Of a stretch of DNA of 64,000 nt, positions 34,263-44,700 are shown in pieces. The notes beneath the pieces were generated by a model, which was given only the letters and a program-made list of their open reading frames with translations, was not told the origin of the DNA and did no database searches. The translations under genes and the position numbers were made by a program. Source of the DNA: Otatea glauca. Lineage: Eukaryota > Streptophyta > Magnoliopsida > Poales > Poaceae. Position 1 is the stretch's first letter, and every line of letters begins with the position of its first letter. The DNA is taken from contig CM070725.1 in assembly GCA_036346275.1 (NCBI GenBank), positions 31,124,104-31,188,103 on the forward strand. Direction: 5' to 3'.

Positions 34263-36554
34263 TTACGTCTTTGGTTTGTTCATCTGACGCGCAAAGAATT
34301 GACATCCTTCGCATGTCCGGACGATGTCCTCTGCATCAGTGACCGCAGTCGGCCAGAAAAATCCTTGACGATAGGCTTTGCAACCTAAGGTTGATGACAC
34401 CGCATGATTCCCACAAACTCCCGAGTGGATTTCCTTGAGAAGATCTCTTCCTTCTTGTTCTGATACGCACCGTTGTAGTACACTAGAGGAGCTCTTGCGA
34501 TAGAGTTCTTCCCTGATCACCACATAGCTCTTGCTTCGGCGCATTATTTGTTCGGCTTGCACACGATCTTCGGGTAGTTCGTCCTTCATACGATAATCCA
34601 AATACGGAGCCGTCCAACCGGGGGTAATGACTAGGACTTCGGCCTCTTCGTTCTTTTCCACTGGTACGTCTGACTTTGGCCGAGTGCTAATCGTGGGTTT
34701 ATGAATTTCTTCGACGAATAGTCCCACGGGTACTGTAGACCGGCAGGATCCCATTTTTGCTAGCTCGTTGGTTGCTTCATTGTTTCGGTGGAGTACATGA
34801 ATGAGTTCCAGGCCGTCAAAGTTACCTTCTAGCTTGCATACCTCTTGGCAATAGGCTGCCATGTTGTCTTCGATGCAGGACCATTCTTTTTGCACTTGAT
34901 TGACTACGAGCATTGAATCTCCGCGAATCATCAAACGTCGGATAGCAAGTGATATGGCAATGTGGAGCCCATGGATGAGTGCCTCGTACTCGGCAACATT
35001 GTTGGATGCAGAAAAAAGTATCTGCAAAACGTACCTCAACCTTTCCCCACTTGGCGATATGAGCACAATACCAGCCCCTGCACCGCTGAGCATGAGGGAA
35101 CCATCGAAGTACATCGTCCAGTACTCGAGTTCCTTGGTAACCGCCGGGTTTTGAAGCTCTGTCCACTTGGCTGTGAAGTCGGTGAGCGCTTGAGACTTGA
35201 TGGCAGTTCGAGGCTTGAATAGGATATCGAAAGCTCCAAGCTCGACCACCCACTTTGCAATTCTCCCAGTGGCCTCCAGGTTGTGAAGTATATCTCCTAT
35301 TGGGAAGGAGGTGACCACCGAAATAGTATACTCTTGGAAGTAGTGCTTGAGTTTGCGAGACGTCAGGAGTACGGCATACAATAATTTTTGCACTTGCGGA
35401 TACCACACCTTGGATTCACTCAGGACTTTGCTGATGAAGTAGACCGGGTGTTGGATCTTCTACATGTGGCCCGGCTCCTCCCTTTCTACGACGACCGCAG
35501 CACTGACTACATGAGTTGTTGCCGCGATGTAAAGTAGCAGAGGCTCCTCCGGCATCGGTGAAACCAAGACCGGGGGCGTCGTCAGGAAGGTCTTCAAATC
35601 TTCAAACGCCTGCTGTGCCTCTGGAGTCCACTGGAACTTGTCCTGCTTCCTGAGGAGTTTAAAGAATGGCATACCTCGCGTACCCAGTCGGGAAATGAAC
35701 CTGCTGAGTGCGGCCATGCATCCTGTAAGCTTCTTGACGTCCTTTTGGCAAGTCGACGGTTCTATTTTTGATATGGCCCTGATCTTCTCTAGGTTGGCTT
35801 CGATGCCTCGTTGTGATACGATAAACCCGAGCAGTTTTCCCGAAGATACTCCGAAAACACACTTCTCGGGATTAAGCTTCATGCTGAAAGCCCTTAGACT
35901 CTCAAACGTCTCGGTCAGGTCGATAATAAGGTCCTTCCTTTCTCGAGTCTTCACCACGACATCATCCACATATGCCTCCACATTGCGTCCGAGCTGGGCA
36001 TGAAAACACTGCTGTATTGCGCGCTGGTACGTTGCACCAGCATCTTTTAGCCCGAATGTGATCGTGGTATAGCAAAAGGCCCCAAAGGGCGTGATGAACA
36101 AAGTTTTGATATGATCTTCCACCTTTAGGCGAATCTGGTGGTACCCTGAGTAGGCGTCAAGGAAACTCAGGATCTCGCACCCGGCGGTTGAATCAACCAC
36201 CTGATCAATCCGAGGTAACCCGAAAGGATCCTTCAGACATGCTTTGTTGATATCGGTATAATCAACGTACATGCGCCAAGTTTTATTCTTCTTTTGAACT
36301 AATACAGGGTTTGCCAACTAATCGGGATGATACACTTCTTTGATAAAACCTGCAGCTAAAAGCTTGGTGATCTCCTACTTGATGGCGTTCCGGCGATCTA
36401 GAGCGAACCGTTGAAGCCTTTGCTTGATTGGCTTTGCCTTTTCGTCGACGTGCAGAGAATGCTCGATCATCTCCCTAGGAACACCTGGCATGTCGGATGG
36501 TTTCCAGGCAAAGATATTCTTGTTAGCCCGGAGGAAGGTGACGAGCTCGTCTTC
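34263..36554 (-). pseudogene. RT, RNase H and second RNase H of element B
   Basis: The frame is the same as gag-protease and stays open except for in-frame stops (TAG at 36375-36377 and 36318, TAG at 35460). RT motifs: YVDYTDINKAC, FLDAYSGYHQIRL, FGLKDAGATYQRAI, AYVDDVVVK. The catalytic Asp residues are intact. The degenerate RNase H (YIAATTHVVSAAV) is followed by a 381-codon open stretch (35408-34263) holding the second RNase H (FDGSLMLSGAGAG, NNVAEYEALIHGL, RGDSMLVVNQV) and the integrase zinc region (HSGVCGNHAVSSTL, CEGCQFFA). This is the best preserved pol of the A/B pair. Confidence 0.87.
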
Positions 36555-39164
36555 CTATTTGTCCTCGAGCCCTGTCCCGATCAGAAGAATAATTCTCTTG
36601 GTTTCTTCGCCGGGCTTCATCCCTGACGTGGCCTGCTTCTTGGACGGAACGTCGCCTTCTTCCTGCAACGTGGCAGCCTCTACTTGGATTTTCTTCCCTT
36701 CAACGGTCGCCTCCTGCAACTCAGCAAGTTCACAATTTTCTCGATCGTATCCCAGAGATCGCTTGACGTCGCTGCGAACCGTGATGACGCTTTTGGGTCC
36801 CGGCATCTTCATCATCAAGTAGGTGTAGTGCGGGACGGCCATGAATTTAGCTAGACTGGGCCTTCCCAAGATAGCATGGTACGCTGTCTCGAAATCGGCC
36901 ACCTTGAAACTCACATACTCGGTCCGGTAGTTGTCTCTAGTACCGAAAGTGACGGGCAAAGAAGTTTGCCCGAGTGGAAACGAAGATGCCCCAGGGATCA
37001 CCCCATGGAACGGCTGAGTGCTCGGCCTTAGCTCAGAGCGGGGGATGTTCATATCGATGAAGGTCTTGGCGAATAAGACGTTGAGTCCGCTTCCTCCATC
37101 GATCAATACCTTCTTGAGCTTTACATTGCGAATAACAGGGTCGAGCACTAGAGGGTACTTACCCGGATGTAGAACCCGGTTGGGGTGATCAGAGCGATCG
37201 AAGGTGATCGGGACCTCAGACCACTTAAGATACTGGGGGGTCACCGGTTCCACCGCATTGATCTTCCGAGCGGTAAGCTTTTGCTTCCGCTTGGACTCGT
37301 ATCCGGTGGAGCCCCCGTAAATGTAGTTCAGCTCTTGCTCGGGCTCTTGGTAGTCATCCTCATCTGGAAGGTATTTCTTCTTGGCCGCCTCATCCTTCAC
37401 AGGGGCCGGCTGCTTGTTGCTTTCCTGCGCAAAATGCTTCAGAGTGAAGCAGTCTTTGGCGGCATGCTTTCCCTTGGGGTGGAAAGGACAGATCGCTTCC
37501 ATGACGGTACTGTAGTCGGGTGCCTTCCTCCGCGTGGCTCGAGGCCGGCTGCGTTCGGCTATCGCGACTAGTTCCTCGCCTTTCCGCTTTTTATCTTTGT
37601 GCTTGGAAGACTTGGGCTTGTCGCCCTTGTTCTTCTGCTGCAGGCGATCTTCTTGGAGCTCAGCCAGGGCGTCTGAGGCTGTGGCGTAGCGGTTGGCCAA
37701 TGCAAACATTTCCTTTACGAAGGTCGGGGGTTTCCTGGACATTTTCTTAATTAAGTCAGGATCACTTACCCCTTTCTGAAAAGCTGCTACCACCACTGCA
37801 TCAGATACGTCCCTGACGGTGTTCTTCTTCTGCATGAAACGCCGGATGAAATCTCGCAGCGTCTCGTCCTTCTTCTGGTGAAGCTGGTACAGGTCCCACG
37901 GGGTGCTAGGCCTCTCGTAGGTTCCCTGGAAGTTCACGATGAATTGATCGCAGAGATCGCTCCAGGAGTCAACCGAGTTCACCGGTAGCCCTGTGAGCCA
38001 AGCTTGAGTCGAGGGGGTTAGATTGACTGGCAGATAATTCTCTATCACGTTCTGATTGCCTCCGGCTGCCTTAACCGCCAGGGCGTAGACCTGTAGCCAA
38101 GCTTCTGGATCTCTCTCCCCGTCAAACTTTACGATGCCCTTGGGATTGAATCCTTCGGGCCATACCACTCGGCGTAGCCGAGGAGTGAATGCTCGGATCC
38201 CGTCAATAGTTCTCTCATCATGATGAGGGGGAGGCCGGCGTGGCGAGCGTTTGGCTCGGCGATGGTCATCAACGCGTCGGGGTGGAGTCCGTCGCAGCGA
38301 GTCCATGACTCGATGATCATCATCATTCCATCCCCGGCGATGATGATCTCTGTGGTTGTCGTAGTCGTCGTACCTTCGATCACTTCATCGATCGTGGTAG
38401 GTGCCGAAACGCTCGTAGTCGTCGTGGCGCCCGCGTCATTCTTCCTCATCCCGCTCCTGCCGTATGGCGGTGATATCTTGGCGGAGCTCGCGGTTAAGAA
38501 TTCGGCGAGCGTCTTCGACTGGTGGTGTGAGGTGCCGACTGCTGGCATTCAGACTGGTTACAGTCCGACTGCTGGCGACACGAGTAGCCGCGTGGGAGCG
38601 CGAATGCGCTTCTCCTGCGGGCTTCTCCTGATTCTGCTGGATTGCAGCCGCCGTCACCATGGCCTTGATCTGGGCCATGATCGGAGCTGCTGGGCTATCG
38701 GACGCAATCATCGGGTCCAGCGTGTCGAGGAGCGTCTTGGAGGCGACGACGTTCTGCAGCGGCGTATGGAAGACAACTTGGTCTCCCAACCTGGATTGCA
38801 GGATGTCCTCGCGGACATTGCGGCCGCGAGAACGAAGCGAACGCGCCTGCACCTCCTTACCCTTACGAAGACGATCTTCCTCCGTAGCTTCTTGAGCCTC
38901 TTGCTAGCATTGGAGATCGGTCTTCTGCTCTTCAATGGCGAAGACGCCACGTGGATCATAGCAATTCCTCGCGAAGTCGACTTGTTTGCCGGCCAAGTCA
39001 AAGTGACATACCTGAGATGGGTCGACCTGATCTTTACTAGATTGGATCTGGTTTAGGTCCAGACAGGCCAGTTCTCCACGTGCATCTGCGACAAAATCCA
39101 GGCTTTCGAAGCGGAAAGCCTGGCCGAAGATGAAGGTGGCAGTGATTTCGCCGATTGCTGCCAT
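36555..39164 (-). pseudogene. gag and aspartic protease of element B
   Basis: The start MAAIGEITATF is at 39164. One frame runs to 36555 with stops near 38904 and 38436, then a 583-codon open stretch from 38306. Capsid motifs: WPEGFNPKGIVKFDGERDPE, WLTGLPVNSVDSW, NFQGTYERP, TLRDFIRRFMQKK. Then come a Lys-rich linker, CPFHPKGKHAAKDC (gag tail) and a protease with LKKVLIDGGSGLNVLF, in which the catalytic Asp is intact, and AYHAILGRPSLAKF. It ends in TAG (AAA TAG GAA) before the RT region; the frame continues beyond it, and element A has TAG at the same codon. Confidence 0.88.
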
Positions 39165-39193
39165 CGAGTCTGTAGAAAAAGATTATAGCGCTT

Positions 39194-39213
39194 CCCCTAC
39201 CTAGCACACCAAC
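39194..39213 (-). other. Primer-binding region of element B
   Basis: On the minus strand GTTGGTGTGCTAGGTAGGGG follows the 5' LTR. Compared with A (GTTGGCACGCCAAATAGGGG) it carries several C-to-T type changes, so primer pairing would be weak. Confidence 0.5.
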
Positions 39214-39752
39214 TGTCGACTTTTGTAGTCAGCAATAAAATTATGGGGCAGGCGCTAGATCTCAAACTCGAGGGTCACACAAGACAAGGGGTTAGACAGG
39301 TTCAGGCCCTCGACGATGGAGGTAATACCCTAATCCTGTGTGCTGGGATTATATGGATCTCTTGGATCTAAGGATGCTCAAAGCGCAATGTGCTCTGGGC
39401 GATATGAGGTGTGCTGTGCTCTATGGCTTGATACTTATTGTTGTCCGCCCTCTCCCTTATATAATGGGGGTGGTGTGGCTTACAGAGTCCTGATCGGTCT
39501 GGGAGATTCCGATCGGTTACAAGATTCTAGTCGGTTACAGGATAGAGTTTACATCTTTATCTACCCTATTAACGACTCGGAATACAATCGTATCTTTTAT
39601 ATCTAAATATGTATTCAATTGTCTATAGGATATTCCCCCTTCCGTACGGTAGCTTGGCATGGGGCTTATCCTTTGGGCCTTCTATTTGGGCCTGTCTTCT
39701 CCTCAGGTGATGCTTGGCCGATCATGGAGATACCTTGTTTCATATATTCCAC
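39214..39752 (-). repeat. 5' LTR of element B
   Basis: In plus orientation it runs from TGTCGACTTTTGTAG to TTTCATATATTCCAC. It differs from the 3' LTR (10090-10616) by about 20 substitutions plus a ~13-bp insertion with a repeated TTGGGCCT. The base after CCAC is G instead of the expected A. It abuts the 5' part of the copia-type LTR. Confidence 0.88.
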
Positions 39753-40728
39753 GCGACGAAACCCTAAACCAGGGCCCATCAGAGCGTTAAGTCCACGAGG
39801 TCCATTAATTACAGATCCAATCCGAATTAATGCGTCCCAGCCCGTTAAGTGTGTGAACCTGTAGGTTCATGTACATTTGGATATAGATTCGGAAAACCCT
39901 TTTTCCAATCCAATAGCTGGTAGCGGTTCCTTGCAGAGCATGCCAACTTCCAAACGTATATGATCAAATCGGATAGTACCTTTCAAAAGTACTCATGTAA
40001 TAATCCCTTTACTAAACTATATGAAGATCGAACTCAAGGCGAGAAGCATGTCATCCTTTGACAGTTCAATCCATCTCTCGTACTCGTGATATATTAATAA
40101 GTTGTGATTGACTTCTCAATCACGGTATGGCCATGCACTTCCTTAATCATATCACACGAGTGGCCTAGACATATATCTCCGTTACACTAGAGTGGGAAAT
40201 TCTATCTTGACTGCTCACTTCCCTCTGCATGTTTCATAGCAAACATGAAAGCTACCTTTATAACTATCCGGTTAGGAAATAGCGTTTGGTGGCCCCAAGG
40301 TAAACTATTACACATGTAGGGAATGTGACAATCTCAGGTCTAAGGACCATACATCTACTATACATGATATACATTGATGACATATAAGAATGTAACATTC
40401 TCGCAGTGTCCCATTGCGGGTCTATCTAACCCATATTCTTCATCATGAGTTCACAATGTATTGATGATATCTCCATATCCCATGATCTATGAAACATGAT
40501 CATCGATCAATACATGTGTTGATCTATTCATCATTGTCCTATACGATAACACCCGATCAGAGATACTTAAAGAATTATATCAATAAGTAGAGAGTTTCAT
40601 AAGCAAGTCACATACTTGTTGATCAATATAATGATATACATTCATTGGACTAATAATCATATTATTATTCATAAACATAGTCATGCTACAATCATCTATA
40701 TGACTGCCTCAAGGGCATAACACTAATA

Positions 40729-42322
40729 GAATTTCCCTGCAACGACGAGATTACAACTCTAGGAAGTGCAGCCCACTCATTCATCCAGTGGTGCAAGCGT
40801 GACATCATCTTGAAGCATGTACTGCCTGCCTCTCCTGCATTAGAAGTCGCACTACCATCACCAGCACCTGAGCGCCAAATGGCAATGAAGGAAGATGAAG
40901 CTCCAAAGAACATGGCTAGTGTGAGTACTTCATAGGACAAATTAAATCCAACTCCTGATCCAAAGAAATGGCACATTAGACAAGCTGTATTAGCTAGATC
41001 AGGCGAGGCCAGAATAGAGTACGATGTGGTGCTAGCAAAAAGTAAGGGCAAGGAGAAGACTGAAGTACAAGATAACGAAGAAAGGTTGCCATTCGAGGTG
41101 GGGAAGCCGTTAGTCACCACTTCAAAGTTAAATAGCCTATCACTAATGATGTGGCGATTACATGCCTGGTACATGGAGCGATCCAACCAAGAGGTACTCT
41201 CGAAGCTTATCACTGCCCTTTTTCGAGAGGAACATTTTCACCATGAGGGGGTTGACTGCTTCATGATAAAATTCGATAACTTGCACAACTTGTTCTATCA
41301 CGACGCCCTCGACATATCTTTTTTGAGATGTTGGACATTGTAAGTATCTAATATATAAATCATGGTCTACATTTATGTAATATCGATAAATTTCACGTCT
41401 AATTTTTTCCTTATCTAGATACGAGATAATCGAACTAAGAAGAACCCAGGCACCAGTTGGATTCCTCGACCCGGGAACGGTCTGCCAAGAGGAAATTACA
41501 AGAGTACCAAAGGAGGTCGAGGATTACGTATATAACACTTTGATCAAGCTACAAGACAAAGAGTTTATACTTTTACCATAAAATTTTAAGTTAGTTTCTC
41601 ACTAGCTAGTTAAATTACTTATTGATTTTGTTCTTTACTTTAATCTTAGGACTAATGACTATGGCATCATACCCATGTATATAGCTTCCACTGGATTCTC
41701 GTAGTAATTACTCCAGAGAAGAGCAAGATGCTGATCATGGACCCACTGGATAAAAATAGAAAAGACTACGAAGACATGATAACTCTAATGAATAAGGCGT
41801 TCAAAAGATATTGTAAAAAGAGCTCAAGATATCGCCCATACCACAAATCCCTTTCAATCCGTACTAAATTTTCGGTATGCACGCAAGCAATATTCTTATA
41901 TCGCATTTCGTAGTAAATAACTCGTTCCATGACATTTTAGTTTATTCAATTTTTACAGTGTCACAAGCAGCCGCAAGGCACAAATTTATGTGGATATTTC
42001 GTGTGCCAATACATGCACGAAATTTTAGGTTCTACAGTAATAAACAATGACGTAGAGGTTTGTCATGCTTACATCATAAATTGATTCACACCACTCAATT
42101 TTTATATACTCTGAGATTTATTTTTCCTATTTATAGCGTCTCAAGTTGCCTACGGGAGGACTGCTTCCTATTGAGATCCAAGCCATCCAGGGACAGCTCG
42201 TCTACTTCATCATGAAGGAAATCATCAACCCAAAAGGCGAGTTTCATGACAAAGACAACAACGATCCAGTCATCCATACTCATTTTACACATCCTGTGTC
42301 TCCAACCAATAGCGAAGACTAG
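40729..42322 (+). pseudogene. CACTA second gene, 3' part (Ulp1/C48 SUMO-protease-like domain)
   Basis: It resumes the CACTA protein with EFPCNDEITTLGSAAHSF and FIQWCKRDIILKH, then a Pro-rich linker. Exons with introns between (GT near 41341, AG near 41419; AG near 41649; AG at about 41958; AG at about 42137) give KLITALFREEHFHHEGVDCF, then FHWILVVITPEKSKMLIMDP, then CHKQPQGTNLCGYFVCQYMH and a C-terminal tail ending NSED at 42322. His of HW, Asp of MDPL, Gln of KQPQG and Cys of NLCGYF match the C48 cysteine-protease catalytic set. Such domains are common in grass CACTA proteins. A TAG near 40934 and a TAA near 41579 break the frame, so the protease is not expressed as a fusion. Confidence 0.8.
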
Positions 42323-43619
42323 TAGGCTTGTAGTTTAGAAAACTAGTGTAGTCTTTCATTATTCAAATTTTGTCTCATTACAAAGTATAAATCGATTACA
42401 AAGTGTAAATTGATGTTTTATTATGGCTAATCTTATGCTATTTTGTGTTTGTGATACAATGTGTATGATATGTGTATGCTATTTCAGAGGGGTGTGTGAG
42501 TCGGCTTCATTAATTACCCCATCTGAGAGGAGTGTGTGAATTGCCTTATCCTGAGGGAGCTTAGTTTTGAATTTTGATATTGCCACACAACATCGTACCA
42601 AATGCCAAAGCTTCATCTATTGGTAGCCCTTTTTAGGCTCATGAATCTAATGTTGTTGACCAATGATATTTTGTCAGACATCTTGGAATATGTAGGTCTT
42701 CAGATTCATCAGGGGCCTAATGCATAGGTAGTGCAAGGCCCAGAGTACCCAGAGTAAATGTATACAAGTTTATCGTGTTAACTGATCAAATAGGAGTAAT
42801 TGTGTCTTTTGTTTGCTGGAGTTCCATTAATTAACCACTCATTTATTTTCAAACCATATAGCATCTCTGTTCCTTGGAACTACTTTCCGAGGGGTTATGC
42901 TTATATAAATAGTCTTACCTTGGTAGTTGAAAAATTTTAGGGGAATATTGATCCATTTATTCCAATTTCTCTAGAGAATATTGCTTGATAATTTCAATAT
43001 TAATACATTTTATGGGAATGTTTGGATAGATTAGGATTGTTTTAACTTGTAGGAACATTTTGGAGCTAACCTGAGGCATAACCTATTCATCCGTCTTCAC
43101 CAATCTTTCAAAGTGACCATTCTAATTGCTTCTAGGTCAAATTCCCTCTTATTTATCTATTGTTCCTACTCTTTCTTTTCCTTTATTATTTAGATTTCTT
43201 TTCCTTTATTATTCAGATTTGTTGATTGGTTGTACTCAGGTTCCACCAGCAAGTTTCAGGCCCAAGAATTGAAGTGCCAACATTTACTTCGTATTCTTCG
43301 GTGATTATAGCGCTTGGCATGAAGATGTGATTAGGGGTGAAATTCCGAGAATTGTAGTTGGCTTCACCATACTCAAAGTGTACATTTAACCAATCAAGCT
43401 AGCAATTTTTTTTCTATAAGACCAATTACATTTGCACTTAGTTTTATATGTAAATTGATTACAAAGTGTAAATTGATGTTTCATTATCGCTTATCTTATG
43501 CTACTTTGTGTGTATACATCTGTTACAATGTGTATGATATGTGTATGCTATTTTAGAGGGCATGGCTAGCGCTGCCTGAGGCTAGCCCGAAATGCACATT
43601 TTTTATTTTGTTGTCTGGA
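42323..43619 (+). other. CACTA 3' non-coding region with a ~100-bp direct repeat
   Basis: No gene is seen. A block of about 100 bp (42391-42490: ATCGATTACAAAGTGTAAATT to GTGTATGCTATTTCAGAGG) recurs diverged at 43454-43560, enclosing about 960 bp of AT-rich DNA. The enclosed segment could be an old insertion or a tandem duplication. Confidence 0.6.
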
Positions 43620-43832
43620 GTTATCAGTGGCGGTTTTTAGCTAAAACTGTCATTGATACTTGTAGTATCAGTGGCGGTTCTATCCAAAAACCGTCACTGA
43701 TAATATTATCAGTGGCGGTTTTTGGATAGAACCACCACTGATAATCACATTATCAGTGACGGTTTTTGGAGAGAATAGCCACTAATAATATTATCACTGG
43801 GGTTCTAGCCACAAACCGCCACTGATAATATA
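43620..43832 (+). repeat. Right sub-terminal repeats of the CACTA element
   Basis: Alternating copies of TATCAGTGGCGGTTTTT and AACCGTCACTGATAATA occur about seven times. The GGCGGTTT core matches the left array (347-680) although the flanking bases differ. No terminal inverted repeat follows. Confidence 0.8.
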
Positions 43833-44700
43833 TCAAAGAATGCCTCGATCGGAGTTACGAGTCAAAAGTTATGACCATTTTAACAAAAAGTGCTCGGATT
43901 TCTTATTTACAAAGTAGAATCGGTGTCCAAAAGAATATAATCGGAGTGCTCATCGTGTGATGATTTCGAAAAGCTCAAGAACACCAAAATCGAAGGTACG
44001 AGTCAAAAGTTATGGTGTTTTTACAAGTTCTATGAATAGTAATGGCACATATTTTGCAAGCATAATTAATAGTCAAAAGTATGAAAAATAAATTTGAAAG
44101 TTTTAAATTTTGCTAATTACCTCTAATAGTTTGCTAATTTGAAATAACTGAAAATCAGTGTTTGGGTACTTCATAGGGTTAAGAGGAGGAGGGACATATT
44201 ATATATTAGATGTTATCATACCACCACCAGAGTAATGGATCTTGTAAGAGCTCTCAAGTTAAGTGTCCTTGAAAGAGAGTAGTAATAGGATGGGTGACCT
44301 CCTCCATCAGATAGGTGCAACAAATTCGCATCGAGGACAACAATGGATTGCTAAGCGTGCAAAAAAGCTCGCTACTTTTGCAACAAAACCATCGCAACAT
44401 GGTGCAATTGAGAGCCTAATTAGAGAGCTATAGTTTTTTTTAAAAAAAAGATGCTTTCAATTTTCTAAATTGAAAAGTAACAGTAGTTTTTTTATAGAAA
44501 ATTGAAAAGTAACAGTAGTTTTTTTATAAGAGACCGTTTAATAAATAGCTAATTCCTCTAATCAATAAACTGTAAAATCAGGCTTAGCTAGATTTCAGCT
44601 TTTAGCTTTTATTATATATGGATTCTAGCTTATGCCTAAAATCGCTTGCTAGTTGAGGTGTTTGGAGAGTTGACTGGCTTTTCAAAAGCTGAAGTTAGTT
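43833..44700. other. Spacer between the CACTA element and element C
   Basis: AT-rich sequence. A 22-bp phrase ACGAGTCAAAAGTTATG occurs at about 43856 and 43999. A degenerate 5S-like sequence is at 44209-44321. The stretch 44530-44700 contains AATAAATAGCTAATTCCTC and GAGGTGTTTGGAGAGTTGAC, which resemble the ends of a small MITE, but I could not define its boundaries. No protein gene is supported. Confidence 0.5.
44209..44321 (+). pseudogene. Degenerate 5S rRNA-like sequence (possible Cassandra-type element)
   Basis: The stretch follows plant 5S rRNA almost end to end: GATGTTATCATACCA for the 5' end, AATGGATCT, AAGTTAAGTGTCCTTG (A-box region, 44256-44271), GAGAGTAGTAATAGGATGGG, and GGATGGGTGACC (C-box, 44288-44299), then diverges. 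The internal Pol III promoter C-box is unchanged. It is not in a tandem array. Cassandra LTR retroelements carry such a 5S segment in each LTR, which is the most attractive explanation, but I cannot delimit an LTR; a dispersed 5S pseudogene or a 5S-derived SINE is possible. Confidence 0.7.

Larger units (their letters stand above)
10090..39752 (-). mobile_element. Element B: Tat-type Ty3/gypsy retrotransposon (minus strand), split by element A
   Basis: B reads right to left: 5' LTR 39214-39752, primer-binding region, gag-protease (39164-36555), RT/RNase H (36554-34263), integrase (34262-33474), convergent antisense gene (31195-33473), tandem repeats, small antisense ORF, 3' end and 3' LTR 10090-10616. 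Element A (11288-30035) is inserted in the small antisense ORF. Net length is about 10.9 kb. The two RNase H domains, the antisense gene and the repeats point to the Tat lineage (RIRE2/Grande-like). The LTRs differ at about 20 of 527 positions by my hand count. Flanking bases (GTCAC left, GCGAC right) are only a weak target duplication. Confidence 0.85.
9747..40728 (-). mobile_element. Copia-type solo LTR on the minus strand, split by element B
   Basis: The LTR is in two pieces, 9747-10089 (its 3' end) and 39753-40728 (its 5' end), about 1.32 kb in total, flanked by perfect GAATT duplications at 9742-9746 and 40729-40733. Read on the minus strand it has a 5' region GTTATGCCCTTGAGGCA and a 3' end GCTAGCGTAGC...GTTCCTCAAAA, both reminiscent of a common class of grass Ty1/copia LTRs. 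Its terminal bases, TA...AA, depart from TG...CA, which suggests point mutation. No internal copia sequence is present. Element B lies within it. Confidence 0.75.
316..43832 (+). mobile_element. CACTA (En/Spm) DNA transposon, split by nested retroelements
   Basis: The element starts with CACTACCACAAAACAGC at 316, a typical CACTA terminal inverted repeat. Next come GGCGGTTT/AACCGCC sub-terminal repeats (about 347-680), a TnpD-type transposase pseudogene (1587-4099) and a Transposase_24/Ulp1-protease gene in three pieces (4752-5937, 9577-9746, 40729-42322). The same class of sub-terminal repeats returns at 43620-43832. Without the insertions it is about 8.9 kb, a normal size for an autonomous grass CACTA. 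No inverted copy of the terminal repeat was found after 43832, so the right end is probably truncated or eroded and the stated end is approximate. Both genes carry stops or frameshifts, so the copy is defective. It is the oldest layer, since everything from 5938 to 40728 sits inside it. Confidence 0.85.

Noticed and set aside
44530..44700. Possible hAT/PIF-type MITE with GAGGTGTTTGG-like end
   Set aside because: I could not find two matching inverted ends or a target duplication, so no element is called.
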